From: Mucilaginibacter sp.
GTDB taxonomy: Bacteria > Bacteroidota > Bacteroidia > Sphingobacteriales > Sphingobacteriaceae
Reading direction: 5' to 3'
DNA length: 64,000 nucleotides
NCBI RefSeq assembly: GCF_028288185.1
Contig: NZ_JAQBOF010000036.1
Location: 62,001-126,000 of the forward strand
A program made the translations under genes and the position numbers. Below, piece by piece: positions 51,513 through 59,968 of this stretch. Position 1 is the stretch's first letter, and the number at the start of each line of letters is the position of its first letter. Below the pieces are notes generated by a model. It saw only the letters and a program-made list of their open reading frames with translations. It was not told where the DNA came from and ran no database searches.

Positions 51513-52448
51513 ATGAAAGAGCCCCAAATTTTTAAAAGAAGCACCAAGCTAATGGGCAACCGTTTTGAACTTAGCGTAGTTGCCGGGGATGAAAAATGGG
51601 CAAATGAAAAAATTGACGCCGGTATTGATGAGATAAAGCGCATTGAGAAATTACTTACCACTTTTAGCGATGATAGCGAAACCAACCAAATAAACCATAA
51701 TGCGGGTATTGCACCGGTTGTGGTAAGCAGGGAAACCTTTGATCTGATAAAACGCTCCATCCGGATATCTGAAGTAACCCAGGGTGCATTTGATATTACT
51801 TACGGGTCTGTTGATAAAAAACTGTGGAACTTTGATCAGAACATGACCTCGCTGCCTGATAAAGATACCGCCAAGCAAATGGTTAGGCTTATCAACTTTA
51901 AAAATATTGTACTTGATGACAAAAAATGCACCGTTTTTTTACGTGAAACAGGGATGCGCATAGGGTTTGGTGGGATAGGTAAAGGTTATGCCGCCGAGCG
52001 CGCAAAACAAATTATGAAACAAGAGGGTGTAACCAGTGGGGTGGTCAATGCATCAGGCGATTTAAATGCCTGGGGCTTGCAACCCAACGGCAAAAAATGG
52101 ACCATAGGTATTGCGAACCCTGATTCTACCCATGAAATTTTTTCGTACATGGACATTACAGACCTGGCTGTAGCCACATCCGGTAATTATGAAAAATTTA
52201 TTATGGTTGATGGCAAGAAATATTCGCATACCATTAACCCGCTAACCGGCTTACCGGTTATAGGTATTAAAAGTGTAACCATCATAACAACCAATGCCGA
52301 GATTGCTGATGCAATGGCAACACCGGTAATGATCATGGGTATTAAAACAGGGCTGCACATGATTAATCAAATGAAACATATTGAGGCTATAATTATTGAC
52401 GACAATAACCGCTTATATACTTCAAAAAACATAAATATTAAACAATAA
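51513..52448 (+). CDS. apbE: FAD:protein FMN transferase
   Basis: Attaches FMN from FAD to a Ser/Thr of an exported protein. 311 residues; family marks are TTFSDDSETNQIN, GGIGKGYAAERAKQIM, GVVNASGDLNAWG and KYSHTINPLTGLPV, with the metal-binding Asp/Thr region near the C-terminus (TTNAEIADAMATPVMIMG). No lipobox or clear signal is seen at the N-terminus (MKEPQIFKRSTKLMG), so it may act on the cytoplasmic side or be exported otherwise. No Nqr/Rnf gene is adjacent; its likely client is in the DUF3570/DUF4266 cluster just upstream. Confidence 0.9.
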   Translation: MKEPQIFKRSTKLMGNRFELSVVAGDEKWANEKIDAGIDEIKRIEKLLTTFSDDSETNQINHNAGIAPVVVSRETFDLIKRSIRISEVTQGAFDITYGSVDKKLWNFDQNMTSLPDKDTAKQMVRLINFKNIVLDDKKCTVFLRETGMRIGFGGIGKGYAAERAKQIMKQEGVTSGVVNASGDLNAWGLQPNGKKWTIGIANPDSTHEIFSYMDITDLAVATSGNYEKFIMVDGKKYSHTINPLTGLPVIGIKSVTIITTNAEIADAMATPVMIMGIKTGLHMINQMKHIEAIIIDDNNRLYTSKNINIKQ

Positions 52449-52717
52449 TCCCCCTAATTTAAATAATCAATCAAATTGTAAAACTCTCTGTATGCCTTAT
52501 GGTAATGATGAGTTTTTGATGTAACTTTCCTTTACCTGCTAGTGCTGCGGCTTTCAGTCATAATAGTTATTTAACGGGATAATTGTTTATTTACGTGTAA
52601 AATGAGGGCCATGTACCGAATGTATCTGATAAGTTATATTCAACAGACTAAGAATCGTTTAATGTAGCTAAATTAGTCATTCCGAATTCCTGTTTAAACA
52701 CCTTATAAATAGTATAT

Positions 52718-53554
52718 ATGAGAAGAAAACTGATCTTAATTTGTATAATAGCATTGCTGCTTTCATCATTTAAAACGCAACCACAAATTACCTGGGTTGC
52801 GCTAGGCGACTCTATTACTTATTTAAATGACCACCTGGCCGAAACCGGCAACCGTGATACCAAAGGTTACATGACCCGCGTTACAGAAAAATTACCGAAC
52901 ATCACCTACGTTAACCAGGGCCATAACGGGTGGACCGCCGTAGGCATTGCTAAAAGCATCGAAAAACTGGGCCTCACCAAAGCCGATGTTTATACCGTTT
53001 TTCTAGGTACCAATGATTGGTGGGGAGGCGTGCATTTGGGTACGCTTAAAGACTATACCGATAATACCGGCACCGGTACTACCAATGGCGCTTTCCGGAT
53101 TATAGTTGATAAGCTACGCAGTTTAAACAGCAATGCTAAGATCATACTTATAGCCCCTATGCAACGCAGTGATTTTGTGTACATAGCCGATAAAAAAAAT
53201 AATGCTTACGGATCATACAAAGACAAGAACGGACAATCGCTGGCGCAATTTGTTGACGCGGTTAATGCCATTGGCAAGCTGGAACATTTTGAGGTGGTTG
53301 ACCTGTACAACAAAAGAGGAATGACAGTTAAAAAACTGGTAAAGTTTAAACGTCTGAAAGACCCGACAACTGGCGATTATAAAGATTACAAGTATCCCGA
53401 TTATACAGCCATCCCGTTTAACCCGGCTACGGACGAATATCCTTATCCGCCCGAAGCTGTTAATTTAACTTATGATGGCCTGCACCCGTCTGACAAAGGT
53501 TACCAGGTTATTGCTGATATGCTGGTAAAGGTGTTTAAAAAGACCGTTGAGTAA
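52718..53554 (+). CDS. Secreted SGNH/GDSL hydrolase
   Basis: 278 residues, N-terminal hydrophobic leader (residues 5-18). SGNH blocks: VALGDSITYL (nucleophile Ser32), NQGHNGWTAVG (block II Gly), FLGTNDWWGG (block III Asn) and DGLHPSDKGY (block V Asp and His). Esterase or acetylxylan-esterase type activity on saccharide esters is likely; substrate unknown. 12 bases separate it from the DUF1801 gene, so they may share a transcript. Confidence 0.87.
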   Translation: MRRKLILICIIALLLSSFKTQPQITWVALGDSITYLNDHLAETGNRDTKGYMTRVTEKLPNITYVNQGHNGWTAVGIAKSIEKLGLTKADVYTVFLGTNDWWGGVHLGTLKDYTDNTGTGTTNGAFRIIVDKLRSLNSNAKIILIAPMQRSDFVYIADKKNNAYGSYKDKNGQSLAQFVDAVNAIGKLEHFEVVDLYNKRGMTVKKLVKFKRLKDPTTGDYKDYKYPDYTAIPFNPATDEYPYPPEAVNLTYDGLHPSDKGYQVIADMLVKVFKKTVE

Positions 53555-53566
53555 AACCCTACGGGA

Positions 53567-53917
53567 ATGAATACCACGCTCGAATCCTACTACTTATCCA
53601 AGCCCGAGCCTTACCAAAGCTGCCTGCTGGCTTTAAAGGACTTTATTTTGCAGGCTAACCCCGGTATTTGCCATGAGCGTAAGTTCCAGATACCTTTTTT
53701 TACGTATAAAGGGAAAAAGCTGGGCTATTTATGGCTCGACAAAAAGAAACTTAAACTGGGTTTTTGCTGGGATAAAAGTTTACAGGAGCCGACCAACGGT
53801 GCAAAGCCAAAAGACCAATACGAATCTATGCTGATAGACCCCAATGCCGACCTGCCGGTTGATATCATCCTGGAGAAGTTGAATTACTATGTTGATTTAA
53901 TTGATGATGCAACTTGA
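53567..53917 (+). CDS. Small DUF1801-type protein
   Basis: 116 residues of one DUF1801-like domain: LLALKDFILQANPGICHERKFQIPFFTYKGKKLGYLWLDKKKLKLGFCWDKSL. It has no signal peptide. It is distantly like the N-terminal half of the protein at 30910, without the YdeI part. Cytoplasmic protein of unknown role. Confidence 0.75.
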   Translation: MNTTLESYYLSKPEPYQSCLLALKDFILQANPGICHERKFQIPFFTYKGKKLGYLWLDKKKLKLGFCWDKSLQEPTNGAKPKDQYESMLIDPNADLPVDIILEKLNYYVDLIDDAT

Positions 53918-53928
53918 TCTTGTACTTA

Positions 53929-54771
53929 CTACCCCCCTAACTGGTTTTTATTGATCAATGGACTTTGACTGGCGTTTACCTGGTAGGTGGTTATTTTATT
54001 GGCCGTGTCAACTTCTACAATGCGGTAGCCTTTATACTCGGTGCCCCAGCTGCCGCCGAAGTGCGAGTCGAACAGGTGTGGTAGTTTGCCGGTATAGCGT
54101 ATGCCATCTAAATTATGGTCATGTCCGTGGAAAGCCGCTTTAACATTAGGGTAGCTATGCAGCATGTCGATGATCTCGGGGCAATTGGTAAACGTTCCTT
54201 TTTCTTCGGGGAACCATTGGTAGGGTGCTATATGCAGAATAACGAAAACTATCTTTTTGTCTTTGCACTGCTCCAGCGCTTTTTTCATGAAAGCGGGGTT
54301 GGGGCAGGTATAGCCGCCTTTGGTATCGGCGGTATTGGCAAATACAAAGGCTATGTCGCCTTTATCGACCACGTAATTATCCTCATAGCCGAATACGTTT
54401 TTCCATACAGCGGCATCTGCAAAATCATGGTTACCGGGGATGGTGTAATAAGGCACGGGCAGTTTATCCAGATAGGTTTCTTTTACTTTAGGCAGCAGGT
54501 CGGGGCGGTTATGTACCAGGTCGCCGTTGATGATAATCATATCTAGGTGGTTATCCTGGTGGTCCTTATTAAGCCATTTGATCAGGTCGCCATAAAATTT
54601 ATCGCCATCAGTACCCGGCTGCGCGTAATGCCCGTCAGACGCAATGGCAAACCTAAACTTAGATTTAGCCGGCGCGTAATGCTCGCCCGCGAATACGTTA
54701 ATAGCCGGCAACAGGCTTATGCCCGCCGCGCCAATTATGCCCGATGTAATGAAATTCCGCCTGCTGCTCAT
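53929..54771 (-). CDS. Tat-exported metallophosphoesterase
   Basis: 280 residues. Leader SSRRNFITSGIIGAAGISLLP is of the Tat type. Metal-site motifs of calcineurin-like phosphatases: ASDGHYAQPGTDGD (first Asp-His, changed from the usual DxH spacing), IINGDLVHNRP (GD), IPGNHDFAD (GNHD), ILHIAPYQ and FHGHDHNLDG (GHxH). It may act on phosphoesters, lipids or nucleotides in the periplasm. Convergent with the DUF1801 gene. Confidence 0.87.
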   Translation of the reverse strand: MSSRRNFITSGIIGAAGISLLPAINVFAGEHYAPAKSKFRFAIASDGHYAQPGTDGDKFYGDLIKWLNKDHQDNHLDMIIINGDLVHNRPDLLPKVKETYLDKLPVPYYTIPGNHDFADAAVWKNVFGYEDNYVVDKGDIAFVFANTADTKGGYTCPNPAFMKKALEQCKDKKIVFVILHIAPYQWFPEEKGTFTNCPEIIDMLHSYPNVKAAFHGHDHNLDGIRYTGKLPHLFDSHFGGSWGTEYKGYRIVEVDTANKITTYQVNASQSPLINKNQLGG

Positions 54772-55014
54772 ATTGCTTTAAAGGTTATTGATATGGATGT
54801 AGTAAAGCTACAAAAATGTTTGTTTGGTTTTAAGTTGATGTTAACAGCTTGTTATGATATTGATTGCGGCAGCAAGCTTGTTTCATAAAAGTGAAACAAA
54901 CTGAAACAACGAGGTAAACCTAATTAGGTACAAGTAGCTTTTTATTCGCTTGCTCTCCCGATATATTTGCGCCAGCTTGAGGGCTATTTCCGGTTAGACA
55001 AACTTTAAATTAAG

Positions 55015-55172
55015 ACCGGTGTACCGGCTTTAGCCGGTAGTAAAAATTACTGTTTTCCGGGCATTATACATTTTGCCGGTAGTAATTTGGGGTGTTTTTC
55101 GGGCATTGCCGGTAATACCGGTAGTAAAAATCACTGTTTTTCGAGTATTAGGGGTTATGCCGGTAGTGATTT
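55015..55172 (+). repeat. Degenerate 42-bp tandem repeat, second locus
   Basis: Three and a half units of 40-44 bases: gccggtagtaaaaattactg, then ttttccgggcatta and similar. The same family as 40655-40781 but on the other strand. It is the main content of the 656-base gap 54772-55427; the rest (palindromic ccggctgtgt near 55390 and A+T-rich sequence) holds no gene. Confidence 0.7.
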
Positions 55173-55427
55173 TTTTAACTAATGTACTGAATTGCAGTTG
55201 ATTGTAAAAAATAGCTATTTAAAAAGTATATAAATCGACATTGACAATTTTGTTCTTTACGACTTTTTGAAGATGCCTTACTATCTTAACAAAGATACGA
55301 AAAATCGGCCGTGTTTTTCATCGATTCTGCGCCTGGTTGGTGTTATTACGATGGGCTATAAAGTACACAGCCGGCAAGTGTATTATCACTACCGGCTGTG
55401 TGCTTGTGTTACACGCTATTAGCCATT

Positions 55428-56140
55428 TTAAAGTTCAGTATAAACGTAAGTGAATTTAAGGTTTCCGTCCCCAGTCCCCCCGGTAGGGTAGCCGTCGCTA
55501 TCATAACTATAGGTAGTGTTAGTGATGCCGTTTACTCCCCGATCTGTGCTGATAAGATTGTTTTGTGAAAAATATTCAGGCTGGTGTATTTGAAAAGCGA
55601 TGCTTTTTAAAGCCGGCGGCAGGTTGGCAAATTTACTTTTTTTATTATCATAACTGTAGGTTATAGCATATCCTTCACCTTGTTGTTTGACAACGTTATT
55701 ATCATAATAAAAATAGGTAACATGGATATCCTGATGTATTTCTGTCAGTTTATCACCATTGTTAACAAAACCGTATGCAGTTCCATTAACAAAGCTGTTA
55801 TTTTTATAATCTTTATATGACATTGTTTGTAATTTCCCGTCTGCATAAGCCAACTTATAAACATTCCTCACTCCATTCGGATATGATTCTTCAATAGAAA
55901 AACGTTATCGCCGTTATAGGTATAAGTAATTGTTGTACCCCCCCCCGTTTTTATCGTCGTCAGTCTTTTCTGGTCATCGTAAGTATAATCTGTAAAAGTA
56001 GTAGTGGTACCATTTGTAGCGATTACCTGGGTTAAATACTTTAATTTTTTAGCCGGTGCTTCAACGGTGCCGTTTTTTTTGCAGGCATTTAATAGTACTA
56101 CAAGTACTATTAATAGTGCTAAATGGAGTTTTGTTTTCAT
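55428..56140 (-). pseudogene. Frameshifted lipoprotein gene (DUF4595/RHS-like)
   Basis: The 5' part from ATG 56140 has a lipobox (LLNAC) and a beta-rich domain (TFTDYTYDDQKRLTTIKTGGG). The reading then leaves frame at a run of five A (five T on the minus strand) at 55898-55902: with one more T the sequence continues as GDNVFSIEESYPNGVRNVYKLAYADGKLQ, into the second open frame that ends at 55428 with FTYVYTEL. An upstream nine-base C run (55938-55946) is a second slippery site. It may be a phase-variable gene, a recent pseudogene or a sequence error. Confidence 0.65.
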
Positions 56141-56242
56141 AACGAAATGGGTTATAATGGTGTTACAAGTTAGGTTTTTTTGAAAACGTAAATTTTGATA
56201 ATTAACCGCTTGTTTGTTAAGCAAATAAATGTTGCTTTGTTG

Positions 56243-57394
56243 TTAAATATTTTTCAGCTTAAAAAACAATAATTTGTAATTGCCAACGGGGAGTACTTTA
56301 GGATCTTTCGATTTTTTTACCGGTGCATCATTAAGCATTACAAAGTAATCTTTATATTTCCCTATTACGTAGGCCTGCGGAAATGGTGTCTTTCTGGTTT
56401 TAGACAACAGCTCTGAAAACTGCAGTACCTTTTTGCTTTCCTTATTATAAAATACATTGCGGGGGCTTGTTTTGGTTTGAAAATTAAACCTGAAGGAAAC
56501 CCATTGGTCATTTATAAACAAAGAATTATTGCTGTATATAACGTTGGCATTTGCCAGTTTTCTGAAAAAATTATAGGGATCTTTCGTAGGTTCTGCATTT
56601 TTTATATCCGAATCCAACCGGTATTGGGCAGGATAATCAAGTAAATAGGCCGGTTTTGCGCCGCTGCCTGTTATGTGGTAAATTTTATCGGCCAGCATCG
56701 GGAAGAAAAACACGGAGTCTTTATAAACGTCTAACTGGTGGAGCTGAACAAAGTTGAGTTTTTGGGTGGATGGAATCACAGACAGCGCTTCCGCATTATA
56801 CCTTAAAACATTTTCATCTTTTTTATATATGCCAACTCCTTTTTTATCTTGATTACTGTTTAGCAATTTAGTTACATAAATATCCTTTGCTTTCACAAAA
56901 TCATATCCCCAGGCCCTGGCGTCTGCCAGTTTCAAGGTGTCTTTTATGGCTCCATCAGGCGTAAATCTAAAAACACGGTCGGCAGTTCTGTCTAATATTT
57001 CAATTAATTTCTCGTCCTCATCATAAAACGCGTCACTGATATAGGTAAATCTGCCGTCACTCATCTTTTTTTTATCGACAGACGAATTGATGGTATTGAT
57101 TAGTTGTCCTTTTTTGTTAAAGATAAAAACAATACCCTGCATGCGGTCGGCAAGTATTATAGCATTGTCCAGGAAAAAGAAATTTGTTGCCCCGCTAAAA
57201 TTAAAGTAATGCGAGGCAGATAAAGTTACGACACTCATGGTGTCGGCAATATCCTCGATATATTTTTTGGACGTATCAAATAAATTTATTTTTATTTTTT
57301 GCGCATAAGGGTTATCCTGGTCGGTTTGGTTGGTTTTTGCCGGGCGGCTGCAGGCAGTAAAAAACAATGCTATTACAATTATGGCGTATTTCAT
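56243..57394 (-). CDS. Six-bladed beta-propeller lipoprotein (BF3164-like)
   Basis: 383 residues, lipobox FFTAC (Cys15). Blade-like units recur: NAIILADRMQGIVFIFNKKGQLINTINS, KLIEILDRTADRVFRFTPDGAIKDTLKL, the pattern of 6-bladed propeller lipoproteins (TolB-like) common in Bacteroidota. Such proteins often occur next to genes for small exported NVEALA-type proteins, as here (57484). It is downstream of that gene on the same strand, 89 bases away with a hairpin between. Confidence 0.75.
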   Translation of the reverse strand: MKYAIIVIALFFTACSRPAKTNQTDQDNPYAQKIKINLFDTSKKYIEDIADTMSVVTLSASHYFNFSGATNFFFLDNAIILADRMQGIVFIFNKKGQLINTINSSVDKKKMSDGRFTYISDAFYDEDEKLIEILDRTADRVFRFTPDGAIKDTLKLADARAWGYDFVKAKDIYVTKLLNSNQDKKGVGIYKKDENVLRYNAEALSVIPSTQKLNFVQLHQLDVYKDSVFFFPMLADKIYHITGSGAKPAYLLDYPAQYRLDSDIKNAEPTKDPYNFFRKLANANVIYSNNSLFINDQWVSFRFNFQTKTSPRNVFYNKESKKVLQFSELLSKTRKTPFPQAYVIGKYKDYFVMLNDAPVKKSKDPKVLPVGNYKLLFFKLKNI

Positions 57395-57439
57395 ACAGAT
57401 ATAGGTTATTATATTTAAGACAAAAAGGTTAAAAAAGTT

Positions 57440-57467
57440 AATTCGCCATCAAACCTGATGGCGAATT
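57440..57467 (-). terminator. Hairpin terminator after the small exported protein
   Basis: AATTCGCCATC / GATGGCGAATT with a 6-base loop, followed on the minus strand by aacttttttaacc. It may reduce read-through into the propeller gene. Confidence 0.7.
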
Positions 57468-57483
57468 ACATTGGCCACTAATT

Positions 57484-57876
57484 TTAATAAGCGACAACAG
57501 GGTGGTTCGGAGCTGTTACATAATATCCCTGATAATTCCAATTTGGATCTGTAGCAGTTTCATTAGGCCCGCACTCTGATGTAGCAGTGTTATTTCTTAC
57601 GAAATACCAAATATGATTATAAGGCGCAGTTTCATTGGCGTAAAAATCATAAGCTTCATTTCCACTGCCATAACTGGTATCCAGGTAAAACCAATCGCCG
57701 GGATACCAGCCGGTATCCGGCGAACTACCACAGTACACTGTTCCGTACATATCAGTCCATGCGGCTTTGGCAGCATTTGGGTTGTCTTTTACGCTGAAAA
57801 ATAAAGAGTATTGTAAGTTACATAACAAGGCTACTACTAAAGCAGCAATGCCTATTCTTTTAGCTAATTTGTTCAT
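57484..57876 (-). CDS. Small exported protein, NVEALA-like
   Basis: 130 residues from the ATG at 57876; the longer frame upstream is not supported. Hydrophobic leader (RIGIAALVVALLCNLQYSLFF), then VKDNPNAAKAAWTD, an N-xx-A-xA stretch that recalls the NVEALA leader motif, and a mature part rich in Tyr, Trp, Gly and Asn with two Cys (GTVYCGSSPDTGWYPGDWFY, TATSECGP) that could form a disulfide. Neighbouring genes are a propeller lipoprotein and a GT-C-type membrane protein. Its function is unknown; a processed peptide or cell-surface protein are both possible. Confidence 0.6.
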   Translation of the reverse strand: MNKLAKRIGIAALVVALLCNLQYSLFFSVKDNPNAAKAAWTDMYGTVYCGSSPDTGWYPGDWFYLDTSYGSGNEAYDFYANETAPYNHIWYFVRNNTATSECGPNETATDPNWNYQGYYVTAPNHPVVAY

Positions 57877-58041
57877 AATCTTATTTTTAAAGTTTATAAT
57901 ATTTACGTTTGTTTTATACTTGTTTTCTTCTAATGTTGTGTGCTCCCCCCTTTCGGGGTTACCAATGTTGCAGTTTAAAACCCACGGCAAATACATTGTG
58001 CCGGGCACACGCACTTATATTGATGATTATATCAGTTTGTG

Positions 58042-59388
58042 TCATTTTTTTTCAGCTTTTTGAAGTGCTTGCCTTTGTTTGATAGACTCAAACAATTCTT
58101 TTTTAAGCGTATAGTCATCATGCCATACCCTGGCGTGTTCTGTAGTATAAAAGCCCAGGTAACCTATATAAATTGAGAACACCAGTATGGAGACATTTTT
58201 GTATTTTACTGATCTTATTGCGCGGTCCAGGTAGTAGGATATTAAAAAGAAAATACCTATAGATGCAATATAAGCGTATCTGTCGGCCACTATTGCCATC
58301 CTGGAAATAGGGATGATATGCAGCACAACCGCCAAATGAATGATAAAAAATGCAAGCCCAAATAAAATCCAGCGGTTTTTCCAATAATCGCGCAACGTAA
58401 CAAATACGATCAATAAAATAAAAGGATAGATCCAGAACCTGGCGGGTACTGGCGAGCCAACCGGATTAGGGAAATTGTACATAAAACTTAGCTTAATAGG
58501 TATTAAGCATTTGGTAAAATACTCAACAAGCGAATAGCTGCCGAAAATTACATTTTGATAAAACGGGTAATGCTTATCGTGCGTTAATAAGCCCAGTCCG
58601 CTTGATTTTTGAGACAATAAGGTTACATACCCAAAAACCAGGCTCAGTATAAAGAAAGGCGCTTTTTCAATCCATGGTGCTTTGGTTTTAAGGTTTCTTT
58701 TTAACAGGTAATCTATCAGTAATAAACACTCGGGTAAGGTAACAGCCTGTTCTTTACTCCCAAACGAGAGGAGAAACAGCACAAAAATTAAAACCAGGTG
58801 CCAAACTTTTCTGCTTTTTAAATAACTGAGGTAAACATTCAATGCCAGTAAATAAAAAAAACTGTAAAGTAATATTTTAGAAGCCGCCATCCAGGCCACC
58901 GGCTCAACCAGGAACGGATGAATTGCCATTATAAATGCGGTACAAAAAGAAATGGTAGATATTGACGGGGGCGCAAAGCTCTTGCTTTGCGTTAAAAGAT
59001 TTTTGATGAAAAAATAGACAAGTACAACATTTAATATGTGCATGATTACACTATAGGTGTGAAACCATACGGGATTATAACTATTGCCGGCCGCAGCATA
59101 AATAAGTGTAAACGACAGTTGATTTATGGGTGAGTATTGCCCATGAAAAAAATCGGTGAATATGGCGTACAAGTTATTGGCTGTTAAGCCGTTTTCGGTA
59201 TAAAAATTAGTAATTACCCATTGGTCGTCCCATTTTAATTGAAACTGGTGTGAGAATACGGAGTGATAAACCAGTAATACTGATATGGTTAGACATAGGA
59301 TTATAAGCGGAGTTTTATTGCGACTAACAATAGTTAAGCCTCCGAATTTCTTTTTAATTTGAATAAACGTTTGGTCTATAATATTCAT
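58042..59388 (-). CDS. TMTC-like GT-C membrane glycosyltransferase
   Basis: 448 residues with about ten to twelve helices. The first loop contains KWDDQWVITNFY (paired acidic residues typical of GT-C enzymes), and the stretch AIHPFLVEPVAWMAASKILLYSFFYLLAL matches the 'HP...EAVAW..gR..LL' box of TMTC/protein-O-mannosyltransferase-like proteins. No TPR follows, unlike many TMTC homologues. It should use a polyprenyl-linked sugar to glycosylate a target outside the membrane. Start 59388 is followed 165 bases downstream (after its end) by the small exported protein gene, a plausible client. Confidence 0.7.
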   Translation of the reverse strand: MNIIDQTFIQIKKKFGGLTIVSRNKTPLIILCLTISVLLVYHSVFSHQFQLKWDDQWVITNFYTENGLTANNLYAIFTDFFHGQYSPINQLSFTLIYAAAGNSYNPVWFHTYSVIMHILNVVLVYFFIKNLLTQSKSFAPPSISTISFCTAFIMAIHPFLVEPVAWMAASKILLYSFFYLLALNVYLSYLKSRKVWHLVLIFVLFLLSFGSKEQAVTLPECLLLIDYLLKRNLKTKAPWIEKAPFFILSLVFGYVTLLSQKSSGLGLLTHDKHYPFYQNVIFGSYSLVEYFTKCLIPIKLSFMYNFPNPVGSPVPARFWIYPFILLIVFVTLRDYWKNRWILFGLAFFIIHLAVVLHIIPISRMAIVADRYAYIASIGIFFLISYYLDRAIRSVKYKNVSILVFSIYIGYLGFYTTEHARVWHDDYTLKKELFESIKQRQALQKAEKK

Positions 59389-59854
59389 AATGCATAAGTA
59401 TGTTACACCAAAGCGAAGGGGAGCGCAATAGCGTATGATTAAAGCAAACTGTATTTTAGGGGAAGCAGTAAATTATAGTGCCGGTAATGATACAAAGTGT
59501 ATGATAGCTATATACGCTTTGTATTATACTTGTCTATTTAAATGACTGAAATATTTAGTTATATCGGTTTATGAAATTTAAAAATTGGTGATTATAGCTT
59601 CAACGGATTCCGTTAAAACTACGCTTGTTAATTTAACTAATGAGCAAACATAAGCTGAATAATATTTAGGTTTTATCTGTAACGTCATGTAGGTAAGGTT
59701 TTTATGTTTAGTTATGCTAAGTTAACTATTTCTTTTTAAGAAAAGCAAATAATATTTTAACTTTTTCGATTTATCGCTTCTGACGCGAATTTGCAGCGAT
59801 GGAAAAGAACACTGAGTACAAACATTAGCCAGCCATTAATATTTGACAAAATAT

Positions 59855-59899
59855 TTTGACGGGAAGCATTTATCTATATATTTGTTCAACAGTGTTGAA
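59855..59899 (+). promoter_or_regulatory. Promoter and operator of the GH3/XRE-cupin operon
   Basis: TTTG (59855-59858) and TATATTTG (59877-59884) with 18 bases between, then at once the perfect palindrome TTCAACA-G-TGTTGAA (59885-59899), which would cover the transcription start. It is a good candidate for a repressor site. The rest of the gap 59389-59854 is A+T-rich with no gene seen. Confidence 0.6.
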
Positions 59900-59968
59900 T
59901 AGATATAAACTTTGTTTTGCACTGAGCCATTATTCTACTCGAAACCAAAACTATACTCATCACCTACA

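Noticed and set aside
55015..55172. CRISPR-like repetition
   Set aside because: Same reason as for 40655: degenerate units of 40-44 bases in tandem, no spacers.
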